From Chrysogorgia sp. JL179-B06 (Eukaryota > Cnidaria > Anthozoa > Scleralcyonacea > Chrysogorgiidae): a DNA stretch of 64,000 nt. The DNA is taken from positions 276,001 to 340,000 of the forward strand of contig JAYKKM010000473.1 of NCBI GenBank assembly GCA_035772405.1, in the 5' to 3' direction. Position numbers and translations under genes: made by a program. This document shows, piece by piece, positions 14,418-27,660 of this stretch. Each line of letters opens with the position of its first letter. Within the stretch, counting starts at the first letter, position 1. The notes under the pieces are model-generated. The model saw only the letters and a list, made by a program, of their open reading frames with translations, ran no database searches and had not been told where the DNA came from.

Positions 14418-14981
14418 ATTCTTAATAAAGGGCGATCTGCATGCAGATATCCTGAAACGTCAGCCATTTTCACCGATAACCCTTTGGTATCTTTTCGCCG
14501 TAATAAAAACATTCGTGACTCCTTAGTACATAGTGCCCTTAAGCAAAATACCTCGGCACCAGCGGGAACATTTTCTTGCGGTCGTTCCCGCTGTAACACA
14601 TGCGCTTTTCTCAATCCCACTACAGTTATTACTACCCCCAAATTCAACCACACAATCCGTCATACTTTTTTGTGCATTGCAACCAACATAATTTATTGCA
14701 TTTCTTGCGATAAATGCCCTAAAATATACATCGGTGAAACTGGGCAATGCCTTTCAGACAGGTTTGCTGAACATCTTCGTTCCGTGAGGATCAATGATGT
14801 TGACAAACCTGTAGCCCGCCATTTCAACAGCTCTAACCATTTGGTTTCAGACATGAAAGTCTGTGCCATCCTGCCCATCTCAGGTGGCATCGATAACCGC
14901 AAACGGCGAGAGAAGCGTCTCATTTTTAAACTTGGCACCACACATCCTCTTGGTCTTAACGAACGTTTTTCCTTTATTTAA
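14418..14981 (+). CDS. Penelope-like element, C-terminal GIY-YIG endonuclease (5'-truncated)
   Basis: The frame is open from a stop at 14,415 to TAA at 14,979, about 187 codons, and the reverse transcriptase that normally precedes this domain is missing. Visible in order: a basic segment with FRRNKNIRD; a cysteine cluster CGRSRCNTC; then YCISCDKCPKIYIGETGQ, which carries both the paired cysteines and the GIY-YIG core; then RFAEHL, the conserved H of HFNSSNH, and the glutamate-containing helix RREKRLIFKL. In Penelope-like retroelements this domain nicks target DNA for reverse transcription. No internal ATG fits, so I read it as the tail of a truncated polyprotein. It starts within 15 bp of the satellite end. 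The frame is undamaged, suggesting a fairly young copy. Confidence 0.85.
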   Translation: MLNKGRSACRYPETSAIFTDNPLVSFRRNKNIRDSLVHSALKQNTSAPAGTFSCGRSRCNTCAFLNPTTVITTPKFNHTIRHTFLCIATNIIYCISCDKCPKIYIGETGQCLSDRFAEHLRSVRINDVDKPVARHFNSSNHLVSDMKVCAILPISGGIDNRKRREKRLIFKLGTTHPLGLNERFSFI

Positions 14982-18185
<3,204 letters not shown>

Positions 18186-18188
18186 TAA

Positions 18189-18283
18189 TTACGTATATTA
18201 ATGCATGGAAGACGTTTCGGACATCTGACCTGACGAAGGACACATCGTTCAAAACGTCGTTCATTAATATACGTAAGTACTCT
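18189..18283 (+). ncRNA. degenerate hammerhead-like motif inside a small inverted repeat
   Basis: ACGTATATTAATG and CATTAATATACGT bound the segment as an inverted pair. Between them are CTGACGA, a possible stem II (GGAC pairing GTTC) and then AAAACGTC where GAAACGTC is expected. The extra A before stem II matches the Penelope-tail motif, so this is probably a mutated relative. The lost core G should abolish cleavage. Confidence 0.35.
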
Positions 18284-18285
18284 TT

Positions 18286-18940
18286 AATTTAATGTAAGTA
18301 CTCATTAATATATCTCCTTTTCATATTTTATCCAGTTCTTTTGAGAACTTAGCAGCTTTCATATTTATTCTGACAAAATCTACTAATTGTGGACATACAA
18401 AATTGTCAAATTTGAGAAAAAAAACAGCTCAAAGTTTGTCGACTTAAATATATTATTTCACTGGTAATCAATATCAAGTTGGAGAAAAATTCAAAACCCA
18501 ATTTTGATCGAAGTATAGCTCCATAGTTTCGCTATGAATATGTTTTCCATGGAGATTGGATGGATAGAATGGATGAACCTATTGTGGCGTCAAAGCGATA
18601 AAACGTATGACGTTCCACTTTAATTGAAAGAACCAAAAGTGTCCTAAAGAACACGACATTTATACGTGCAACTTTCACTCAAGAACATTCTACCACAACT
18701 GCTCCAAAATACATTGATGTTTGCTGCGAATGCTTAATATATAATTAAGAGCAAAATTTCCATTTCTAAACTGCCAATTTCTTACAAGAAGATCGACTTT
18801 GCATGAAGCTCGGAGTAACAAACAATATTATTTTTACACCTTTAAAATACCCGTTGTAGCAGTTTATGTATTGAACACTCTTACCCAATAGCGATCAATA
18901 AAGATTAAGTTGGACGAACATGGGCGATTGTCAAGAACAT
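18286..18940. other. non-coding stretch with a degenerate hammerhead-family copy
   Basis: No gene seen. At 18,795-18,825 the run GAAGCTCGGAGTAACA resembles the 3' half of the intact motif at 19,520-19,559. Downstream the words TTTATGTATTGAACACTCTTA and ATTAATGCATTGAGGACTCTA also correspond, so two copies of one repeat family lie about 720 bp apart. Confidence 0.4.
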
Positions 18941-18942
18941 TG

Positions 18943-19045
18943 GGGTTAGGGTTAGAAAACCCATTAGGCGGGGGGTTAGGGTTAGAAAACCCATTAGGCG
19001 GGGGAGTTAGGGTTAGGATCTTTGTTGTGTTGGGGTTGGGTTCTA
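18943..19045 (+). repeat. TTAGGG-like dispersed repeat
   Basis: Contains GGGTTAGGGTTAGAAAACCC twice, separated by ATTAGGCGGGG, then GGATCTTTGTTGTGTTGGGG. The same arrangement returns at 42,783-42,880 and, partly, at 47,565-47,650 and 36,778-36,840. It is an interspersed repeat containing telomere-like words, not a telomere. Confidence 0.75.
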
Positions 19046-19142
19046 GCATTAAATTAACAAGTCGCTCTTAATTTGATCATTATCATCATTTTAACAGGAA
19101 TGGTTGATTGATCATTATAGTCATTATAAGAGTGAGGATATG

Positions 19143-19400
<258 letters not shown>

Positions 19401-19465
19401 TCTATTATTTGCTCTAACTATATGTTGTTGAGCACTCTTTGCATTTCGTAGACCAAAACCTACAC

Positions 19466-19467
<2 letters not shown>

Positions 19468-19497
<30 letters not shown>
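19468..19497. repeat. (AT)n microsatellite
   Basis: About 30 bp of TA alternation flanked by ACACGTATA and ATATGACGTGTA, just upstream of the intact hammerhead. Confidence 0.95.
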
Positions 19498-19499
<2 letters not shown>

Positions 19500-19519
19500 C
19501 GTGTATTTTTCATTAAAGT

Positions 19520-19559
19520 CTGTCTGACGATCGCGTAAGCGTGAAACTCGGAGTAACAG
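19520..19559 (+). ncRNA. hammerhead ribozyme, second family
   Basis: All invariant core positions can be placed. Stem I is CTGT (19,520-19,523) pairing ACAG (19,556-19,559). The core box is CTGACGA (19,524-19,530). Stem II is CGC pairing GCG with loop GTAA. GAAA follows at 19,543-19,546. Stem III is ACT pairing AGT around CGG, and the cleavage nucleotide is A after GT. A U-U pair closes stem II, which weakens the model slightly. The unit runs on to another (AT)n tract at 19,661. Confidence 0.65.
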
Positions 19560-19656
19560 CAAAGTGATGTCTTGTCTTTAATTTAACTACAATTTATTAC
19601 GCTCTGCAAATTAATGCATTGAGGACTCTACCGACAGTATAAACTCAATTCACCAG

Positions 19657-19660
<4 letters not shown>

Positions 19661-19708
<48 letters not shown>
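19661..19708. repeat. (AT)n microsatellite
   Basis: About 48 bp of TA alternation ending the hammerhead-bearing unit. Confidence 0.95.
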
Positions 19709-19712
<4 letters not shown>

Positions 19713-19790
19713 GAAAGTATACAATGTGCCCTACCGGCTATCACCATATGGCTTTATGGTAACTGTGGACTTGGGACCCACTATGTACGG

Positions 19791-19950
<160 letters not shown>

Positions 19951-19996
19951 GTGAGTAGATATGCATCTAGCCTATATACCTCAGAAACATTTTCTG

Positions 19997-20071
19997 AGTC
20001 CCTGATGGGAATCGAACCCGTAACCTACTGATTGCCGGTGAGACGCTCTAACCATTGAGCCACACGAACTA
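19997..20071 (-). tRNA. tRNA-like sequence (SINE head or tRNA pseudogene)
   Basis: On the minus strand the A-box region TGGCTCAATGGTTAGAGC and the B box GGTTCGATTCCC are correctly spaced for an RNA polymerase III internal promoter. Flanking arms (CCTCAGAAACATTTTCTGAG) and a nearby repeated copy at 20,262-20,340 suggest part of a repeat, more likely a SINE than a functional tRNA. Confidence 0.6.
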
Positions 20072-20220
20072 AGACGGAGAGCGAAGGGTTATGGTCCGAT
20101 GTGATATGTGTGATATGCCTACTCTTGCGAGTCTCAACGTATCGTGTTCAGTTAATATTAACTGAAAGTTATATGTGAATATAATAGAACTGGTGAAGTG
20201 ACGGCTTTGTGAAATTATAT

Positions 20221-20365
20221 GTAATATATATATATATATATATGTGTAGATACCATCAAGCCTATATATACCTCAGAAAAATTTTCTCGGAGTCGATTCC
20301 GGCCGTCAGGGACTCAGAAAAATTTTCTGAGGTATATAGGCTTGATGCATATCTATACACATATA
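20221..20365. repeat. inverted repeat around CAGAAAAATTTTCTG
   Basis: GTAGATACCATCAAGCCTAT at the left returns reversed as AGGCTTGATGCATATCTAC at the right, with CCTCAGAAAAATTTTCTC and TCAGAAAAATTTTCTGAGG between them. It is related to the flanks of the tRNA-like sequence at 19,997. It starts with a short (AT)n run. Confidence 0.75.
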
Positions 20366-20509
20366 TATTACATATAATTTTCACCAGTTCTAATATATAT
20401 AAATAAACTGTTGAGTCTCTTAAATTCAACTATAATATGCTCTGGATCTCCATTGAGCACTCTGCCAACTGTTTTTACACCATCTGTTGTATTGCTCTCT
20501 CTCTCTCTA

Positions 20510-20515
<6 letters not shown>

Positions 20516-20601
<86 letters not shown>
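20516..20601. repeat. (AT)n microsatellite
   Basis: About 85 bp of TA alternation ending exactly where the hammerhead-bearing unit begins. Confidence 0.96.
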
Positions 20602-20602
<1 letters not shown>

Positions 20603-20836
20603 CGGCCTTTTGGGACTCATCAGTGTAGTGCTGATGAGCAGGATGAAGATAACTGCTATTTACAGTCACCCTTGATGCACACAAAATGTGGGACATCAAA
20701 AATCATGCCAGAGCGCTCAAACTGCAAGCAGTGAGCGTGCGCACAATGGTTCATCCTGTAGAGCGCTCAATATGACCTAAAGGACATAGAGCGTATCTAA
20801 CTACAGACGGTACCGTTTCGGCCTTTTGGGCCTCAT
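20602..20836 (-). ncRNA. retrozyme-like unit with a hammerhead split across its ends
   Basis: Read on the minus strand, the right end (20,836-20,806) gives GAGGCCCAAAAGGCC, GAAAC and GGTACC-GTC: stem II, the second core box, a palindromic stem III and the cleavage site. TGTAG follows. The left end (20,628-20,602) gives CTACA, CTGATGA and GTCCCAAAAGGCCGA, the first core box and stem II. CTACA and TGTAG would pair as stem I. Each end dissolves into (AT)n where the missing half should be. This is the expected look of a monomer cut from a circular or tandem RNA. Confidence 0.55.
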
Positions 20837-20838
20837 AT

Positions 20839-21131
20839 ATATATATATATATACAGTATAGATACTCACCTTGCCACGATATTGATTTTTAAATGAAAAT
20901 AATCGAAGCGGTCTCAGGCATATAGATTCTAGTGGTTCGGCTGCTAGTATTTAAATCGCGACACGTATATACGAGTTTATATATGAATCTCGTTGTATAC
21001 ATGCATCATAACATCTTCAGTGATTACAGTGATCTGTACGTCACTATAATTGTCAATATGATTTTTATATGAGTATGACAAACGGCATTGTATTCATAAC
21101 CATATCTATCGCCACATCAATGAACTAGATC
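20839..21131. other. non-coding stretch
   Basis: No gene recognised. A short (AT)n run lies at 20,834-20,853. Confidence 0.5.
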
Positions 21132-21365
21132 ATGTGTTGCTTATCTAGATTTTGCTATGCGGAACTCGTAAATAATTCAAAACGTAGCAGACGTGAAGTT
21201 ACACCCAAGATTTTAAAAGATGATATAGCTAAACACAATATGTCCCTTACAACGGATGTTTCCCAAGATCATTTGTGCTCGTGTTTTATCGGTGTTTCTC
21301 CAAAAGCAATTATAATCAATGAAACTGTCAATAACATCATCGACGTTTTACATAAAAGTAATTAA
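21132..21365 (+). other. unidentified 77-codon open frame
   Basis: ATG to TAA without interruption. The protein has a basic stretch (KRSRREVTPKILKDD) and no signal peptide, membrane segment or motif that I recognise. There are no clear splice sites or promoter. It may be a remnant of a mobile element or a chance frame. Confidence 0.15.
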
Positions 21366-21970
21366 AATAATTGTATTTATTTGTCATTAACTAGATAGTG
21401 TTAACTCTTGTTGCGCGAAGAAAGAAAAACGTTAAAAAAGTAAACATTAAAATATTATCATTATAGGAGTCACTGCATGCATGCATGCTCTTGATAATTC
21501 GTTTTTCACCGCAATATATATTTTTAATATTACTCATATGTTTATTTCTATTACATTTTATCTCGATCTTTTATTACTTTGACATTGAGGTTTAGACGAA
21601 TGTGAGCTCTGTGCCCCAAGTTATTATGTAATTACGACATACAGTTTAATATTGCCTATAACAATGCTCCACTAAATTTCCTTATATATATAACAATCTC
21701 ACATGTTTGAAATGTCAGGAAAATTAAATCTGTTTGATATACGTACGGCTAAAAGTCAAAGCTAAATGCAAACTGTTTGTAAATGTGGTAATAAAGTCCA
21801 TAAATTAAGCCAGCTTTTTCCTCAAATTTCTCTTAAAATACTGCTTCGTTTGAAAAGTTATATCATGCACTCGGAAGGCGTTTATTATTTGATTCGAAAA
21901 CACTAAATTTCCGTATATGTACCATTTTCACATGATTGAAACATCTGGAAAATTAAGTTTCAGAAATAAT
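21366..21970. other. AT-rich non-coding stretch, possibly LINE 5' region
   Basis: No gene seen. It leads into the tandem repeat and LINE that follow. Confidence 0.4.
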
Positions 21971-21971
21971 C

Positions 21972-22023
21972 AAAACCATCGCGTTTTCATTAAAACCATC
22001 GCGTTTTCATTAAAACCATCGCG
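21972..22023 (+). repeat. 20-bp tandem repeat, 2.6 copies
   Basis: AAAACCATCGCGTTTTCATT occurs twice exactly and then partly, ending 8 bp before the LINE start codon. Tandem repeats in LINE 5' untranslated regions can be promoter modules; that role here is inference. Confidence 0.85.
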
Positions 22024-22031
22024 CATTAGTA

Positions 22032-22500
22032 ATGGCGGAAAGACGTCTAATTTTGAGCTCTGTTATTTTTGTGATTTTAGTCATAAAATTCGTTCTAGTT
22101 TCATCTGACACTTGTTGTGATGTATTTACATCTAAGAGGTCCTATCTATTGTGGAGGTTTTGCAAGCCAAATTTCCCAAACAAGGAAGGAAATGTCGATT
22201 GCAGAATGGGCATTCGATTCCGATATTCTCGTGACTTTACAAGCTTTAGCGGGTATGTCTTTGGCCTATTACTCTTGTGCGGCGATATCGCGACACAGCC
22301 TGGCCCTGGTCGATCAACAAACGCGGTTTCTCCCACTTACAAGTGCATGGTCTTAAATGCAAGAAGTTTGAAGAGTCTACACAAAATCACAGGCACTGAT
22401 GGGCAGACAGAACTATGCAATCTACATCGTTTTCAGGACTTTGTATACTCGGAGTACTCGGATATCGTGTGCGTTAACGAACATGGCTCAACGACAGCTT
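22032..22500 (+). CDS. LINE N-terminal segment with 2A-like motif and start of endonuclease
   Basis: 156 codons from ATG to a premature TAG. Residues 5-25 are strongly hydrophobic, and a second hydrophobic patch (YVFGLLLLCG) sits just before DIATQPGPG near residue 95. Some CR1/L2-type LINEs carry a 2A ribosome-skipping peptide, D(V/I)ExNPGP, at this place. Here the E and N are replaced by T and Q, so skipping may be lost. The endonuclease starts right after it (KCMVLNARSL). The frame breaks where VCVNE should continue as a W-L motif. Confidence 0.7.
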
Positions 22501-22980
22501 AGATAGTTCGGAAATTCTTCACGACGGTTATATTATATTTAGAAAGGATCGACCGCTTCGACGTGCAGGCGGTGTTTTGATTGCTATCAAAGCGAGTACT
22601 TTTAAAACTGTTCGTTAATTTCGCCTACCATCTAATTTGGCAGAATTAGAGATTGTATCGGCTGCAGTTGAAACGGTTACAGGTCAGAAAATCCTATTTT
22701 GCTCATGTTATCATCCGGAATTGGGAACAAGTTGGGTAGATTTATTCAATACCTTCTTAAATCTAGCCTGTGATCATTTTAATAATATCGTGTTATGTGG
22801 TGATTGCAATTTACCGGGAATCCCTTGGGACGCGACGGCTAGTGCAGCTGGTGCTAGTGAATTGCTGTTTGTTGACGCGTTAAATGACCACTTTTTATCA
22901 CAAATTAATAAGACGCCCACCCGAGGCAATAATTTTTCTTGACCTCGTGATCACTAGTAACAATGATCTCACCAAAGTAA

Positions 22981-23099
22981 GGCCCGTTTCAAACGTCGAA
23001 CTTCACATGTGCCGAACTCAATGCAAATGAAGTAGTCTTTTGTTTAAGCTCATTTGCATTGAGTTCGGCACATGAAAAGTTCGACGTTTGAAACGGGCC
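22981..23099. mobile_element. 119-bp MITE, PIF/Harbinger-like, copy 1
   Basis: Long terminal inverted repeats: GGCCCGTTTCAAACGTCGAA at the left and its reverse complement at the right, covering most of the element. It is flanked by a 3-bp TAA duplication (22,978-22,980 and 23,100-23,102). TWA duplications and GGCC-starting ends fit PIF/Harbinger. It interrupts the LINE endonuclease region. A sister copy of equal length lies at 28,673. Confidence 0.85.
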
Positions 23100-23270
23100 T
23101 AACTGAAGTATTGTCGTCTGAGAGCCTGAACAGGTATCTTTACAGATTACTCTGCCATTGTTTTCGAAATTAATTCCTTCGTGAAGGCGCCCTTAAAAAC
23201 AAGCAGGTCAGTTTTTGATTATGCTAACGGTGACCTTGAAAGCCTGCGAAATTCCTTACACGCGATCAAC

Positions 23271-23448
23271 AGGCGCGGATTTAGAAGTTAGTCGCATAAA
23301 TTAGATTTAGAATTTGCAATTCAAAATACCTGTGAATAACAATCCTATTGGATAGGTTTTTGTTCCGAATTATTCTTAAGAAAAGCATAACCAATAGGGT
23401 TGTTCATGAAGTGTCTAATTTATGCGACTAACTTCTAAATCCGCGCCT
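23271..23448. mobile_element. 178-bp MITE inserted in the LINE
   Basis: Terminal inverted repeats of about 36 bp: AGGCGCGGATTTAGAAGTTA at the left, mirrored at the right. A 7-bp direct duplication GATCAAC flanks it (23,264-23,270 and 23,449-23,455). The inner CCTATTGG and CCAATAGG also pair. The duplication length is near the 8 bp of hAT elements, but the family is not certain. Confidence 0.85.
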
Positions 23449-25559
23449 GATCAACCTTTCGTCAATTTTAGACGGCGATAGTGATATCGATGAAGATTGG
23501 CAGCAATGGAAGGTGGTTTCTTGGCTGCTGTGAACGATTATATACCATCTAAGAAACTAAAGGGTCGCAACCCCATTACCATGGATAAACGGCACTATTT
23601 TGAATATGATTAAAAGCAAAAATACCCTTCGCCAAAAGTTAAGATCTCATCTTACAAAAAGTCTGAAATATAAATTCAGATGTATGCGGACCGAAGTTAA
23701 AAAGTCACTTAAAGAAGCCCGTGAAAGTTACTTTGAGTTGGCAAATGCTGATTTTAGAACAAATCCAAAGCGCTTGTGGTCAATTCTGAAATTAAAATCA
23801 AAATCCAGAGATATACCTGGTCTAGTTTCTATGGAAAATGAAATACACAGTCATCAAACAGCAGAGCAGTCAAGTCCAAGAGAAAATGCTGACACTCCAG
23901 AGGGAATTGCGAACTTGTTTAACAGGTACTTTAGTTCCGTATACACCATCACAGAGGACTCAAGTCTAGATACATCGTGCGAAGTTACTGAATGTATTGC
24001 AGACACGTTGATTCTTTCAGTCACAGAAGTTGAAGAAACTCTTAAAACTCTCGATATTAGTCAAGCTACAGGACCGGACGGAATTCCTGCCAAATTGCTC
24101 AAGGAAACTGCATCGGTAATTGCACCATCTTTGTGCAAATAATTTAATAAATCTTTAAGGACTGGAGAAATGCCGGGAGATTGGAAATTAGCCAACGTGG
24201 TTCCTATTTACAAAAAGAACGAACGAGAACATGTAGAAAAACTATCGTCCAATATCTCTATTGTCAATAATTTCAAAAGTCTTAGAACGTTGCATATTAA
24301 ACAACATCAAAGATCAGTGGTACAAGTCAATTCCAGCATGTCAACATGGATATTTAACTTGAAAGTCGTGTGTGTTACTAATTTACTCGAGGCTCTAGAT
24401 CATTATTGGTTCATCACTCGACCATGGAGAACAGACAGATCTTGTGTATTTGGACATGTCAAAGGCCTTCGACAAGGTCAGCCACAATCGATTGATACAT
24501 AAATTATACAAGGCGGGTTTCAGTGGCAATTTGCTTAAGTGGTTTCGCTCATACCTATCTGAACGTCGTCAACGTGTCACAGTTATGGGTGCTACTTCGG
24601 ATGAGCTTCCTGTTACTTCCGGAGTGCCCCAAGGATCCATATTGGTTCCTGTTTTCTTCTTGTTGTACGTTAGCAATTTACCAAAAGCAATTTCTAATTG
24701 TCGTGCTACAATGTATGCTGACGACATAAAGATGGGCAGACAAATTAGAAATCCGGAGGATGCTATTCACTACAGTCTGATCTTGATAACTTGCAAACCT
24801 GGTCCGTTGCCTCAGGCCTTGTTTTTAATGCAACGAAGTGCAAAGCAATGAGTGTTACCAGAAAAATCAAGGCGGTTTCAACCACATACAGACTTGCTAA
24901 TACTGATCTCGAAATGATTGAAGATGAACGAGATCTTGGTGTATGGACTACAAACAGATTAACTTGGGATAAACAAGTCTCAGAACAAGCTGGCAAAGCC
25001 AATAAACTTTTAGGATATATTAAGCGAAACACCATTTATATCAAAGGTGTCTCGATCAGGCGTACGCTCTATCTAGGGTTGATTCGACCTCATTTAGGTT
25101 ATGCCACCCAGGTGTGGGCTCCGCAGTTCGTCCAATTGATTGGAAAATTAGAGCGCATACAAAGGCGTGCAATGAGATATATTCTTAGCATACCATATAG
25201 TTATAATGTAGATTACAATCTTCGATTGAACAAATTGAATCTTATCCCTATTACCTAGTGGCATGAAACTACAGGATATGATATTTTTCTTCAAGATTAT
25301 TCATGGACTAGTCATTATAGATCATACCATTATACCTACGGCCAGAAACACCAGGTCGACCAGATCATCTGCGAGCAATGTGATAACGTTTGAAATGCCA
25401 AAATACAAGACAACTACATATCAGCGTTCTTATTTTGTACGAACATGTAGAGTGTGGAACGCTTTGGCAGATGAACTTTGTTTGAGTACTAACAATCTAA
25501 TCTCTTTTAAAACAATTATGCTCAATTATTACAAAGCATCATTGTCAAATTATCAATAG

Positions 25560-25806
25560 GACGATCCACGCTCTTTCAAAACGGTTCGCATCCAGTGTAA
25601 TCGAGGACGTTCGCTGAACAAACCAATTTTTTGCTGCATGTAAGAACATTTTTTTTAACATTTTTTTAAACATAGGGCCCACGGTAATTGGCGATTTCTG
25701 TTGTGGTGTCCCTGCCATTTTTCTTTCTAGGCTAGCTTTGTAGTTTTCTGTATTTGTAATGTACATTTTTCGTTGGCAAATTTAATAAAATCAAAAATCA
25801 AATCAA
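25560..25806 (+). mobile_element. LINE 3' untranslated region and tail
   Basis: Follows the last LINE stop and ends in TTAATAAAATCAAAAATCAAATCAA, a short low-complexity tail of the kind CR1-like LINEs use instead of poly(A). Confidence 0.5.
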
Positions 25807-26726
25807 TAAATTTTAGATAAAAAATGTAATATTTCATTAAATTTGCTCCATATTTGCGCATATAGTAAATTTGAGTAAATCCATTTTTTCGTGCAGTGAT
25901 TAAAAACATAAACCTGTATAAAGTATTGAAAGAAAGATCAAATTAATGAAATATTTCGCTCTTCAAATATGTGCATTAAATAGAATGTTTATAATTAAAA
26001 AATGGGAGCAATAAACACTTTAGTAAAATATTTTTTGATATCAGATGATACGAAAATGCATTTTACTCGTTTTAATTGATTCAAAACTTGTAAAATACCT
26101 GAACAATAATCTGGCAAAGCATCGGGTAAGATATATGCGAGCTTTAATAAGAATTTTTATAAAAAAAAAAAAAAAAAATGGCGCCCAAACGAAACTTTTA
26201 TAGATGATAAACCAGCAAGAGAGAAGGATTATGCTTTGAACTTGGATTATAGGGTTAGGGTTTGTGTTAGGGTCAGGCTACAGTTACAAATCTAAAACAT
26301 TATTAGTTAAACGCTTATACAGCTTCGTTATACCTTTTGAACAAAACACTAGGGTGACAACTAATAATCGACGTTCAAATTGTCATTGATACAGCAATTT
26401 GCATTTTAAATTAGTGTATACAATCAACATGTTGCTGAATGGGTGAACAAATATAATAAAATTTTCTTAATTTTTATTATGGAAATATTTCTTGTTGAGA
26501 TAATTTTTCTAGAAAAGGGACAAGAAAATATTTCTTGATCTAAGAAAAGTTAATGTAATAATTTCTTGGTTTAAAAAATATTTTAAGAAAATATTACATG
26601 AAATAAGAAAACATTTGGCTTCTCATAAATACTTGTCCAGATAATCTTTCCTACAGAGGGAAAATATCTTTTAATTTAAGAAATATTTGCTTGAAACAAG
26701 TTTCAATCCTTTGAAACAAGTTTTGG
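25807..26726. other. AT-rich non-coding stretch
   Basis: No gene. It contains a poly(A) run at 26,159-26,178, a short GGGTTAGGGTTTG tract near 26,250, and repeated AAGAAAATATTTCTTG-type words at 26,484-26,700. The segment 25,790-25,900 resembles the foldback at 55,284-55,527. Confidence 0.5.
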
Positions 26727-26736
26727 AGTTGTTGCA

Positions 26737-27198
26737 CAACCTCGTTCCCACGGAATTTTGCCATCACGGTGGAAGGTAGGCAAAAATGGGATCGGCTGGT
26801 CACATGAAACCCATAATATCTGCGTGTTTTGATATGATAATTTATGATAATTCAGGTCATTTGTCTAATTTGTTTACTCTGTTGATGTGATAATGAATGA
26901 GAAATATGCAACGCTCTGTAGACTTGTTTATGTAAAGCATTCATCCTAAAAGCAACTAATTCGTAATATGTCCATGATTATCCCATATAAATATCATGGA
27001 GGTACAAGTATATATCAAATGTAGTTCTTGACAATTAACCTAAGAGCTTATATTTCTTATATGCGGTAAAATTTAAAGGCGATGAAATTTCTTAACATGT
27101 GGGTTTAGATGAATAAATTATACTCTAGCTGAATTAATGAGTTTTAGAAATTCACCGACCTTCTACCGTTGAGGAAAAATGTCCTGGGAACGAGGTTG
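26737..27198. mobile_element. 462-bp inverted-repeat element, Mutator-like by duplication length
   Basis: Ends are CAACCTCGTTCCCACGGAAT and its imperfect mirror, finishing TGGGAACGAGGTTG. The flanks AGTTGTTGCA (26,727-26,736) and AGTTATTGCA (27,199-27,208) look like a 10-bp target duplication with one change; 9-11 bp is typical of Mutator-like elements. Internal sequence is shared with 47,085-47,330. No coding capacity. Confidence 0.75.
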
Positions 27199-27212
27199 AG
27201 TTATTGCAGTGA

Positions 27213-27345
27213 ATATATATATATATATATATATATAACAAATTCTTTAAATTTTCGCATCTCATTAATCATTAGTTTGTTTATCTCCCGTGTATTTTTG
27301 ATTGGCTACTTTCTACTAGTGACACCCTTTTGGCATATATACTAG
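27213..27345 (+). mobile_element. (AT)n tract and Penelope-like 3' fragment
   Basis: After 24 bp of AT, the sequence TTTTCGCATCTCATTAATCA through TTTTGGCATATATA matches 15,150-15,235 of the Penelope tail. The endonuclease and hammerhead parts are absent. Confidence 0.6.
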
Positions 27346-27660
27346 AAATACGAATCCGCAATTAATAATCCCCTCGCTCGCCTTTTCTACCACTACCCCC
27401 CACCCCACCCCTAGAGTTTCTTTTCCCCATTCATGTTCCCCAGAGCGGTTCGTCGTACGTAGATTTTGAACGCTATCTCGGCCAATATTTGGAATTACCG
27501 AATCTAAATACATAACATACGTTTCTATCATATTACGATAATGTACATATCCTTCGTAAAAAACGGTTTAGTTACTAAGAAATTATTGGGCAATCAGCCC
27601 AACCCAGCTGCCTCGTCGTATATTATTAGCTCGCCTGCACGTTAGTGCAGAAGAGCTATT
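27346..27660. other. non-coding stretch
   Basis: No gene recognised; a C-rich run occurs near 27,395-27,415. Confidence 0.4.

Larger units (their letters stand above)
22032..25559 (+). pseudogene. CR1/jockey-type LINE: endonuclease and reverse transcriptase, decayed
   Basis: Pieces in order: an N-terminal segment with a hydrophobic stretch and a 2A-like GDIATQPGPG; an APE-type endonuclease (LNARSL; VCVNE at 22,470; after a frameshift, FRKDR and AGGVLIAIK; GDCNLPGIPWD at 22,798-22,830; TPTRGNNF); reverse transcriptase motifs RLWSILKLKS, ATGPDGIPAKLLKE (24,068), WKLANVVPIYKK (24,182), YLDMSKAFDKVSHN (24,447), SGVPQGSILVPVFFL (24,618) and the catalytic YADD (24,715); then the C-terminal LGLIRPHLGYATQVW and TCRVWNALADEL. 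The order and motifs fit the CR1/jockey group. Several frameshifts and stops, plus two MITE insertions at 22,981 and 23,271, make it inactive. Confidence 0.9.

Noticed and set aside
18943..19045. True telomere or chromosome end
   Set aside because: Only a few TTAGGG words, interrupted by other sequence and dispersed at several internal loci.
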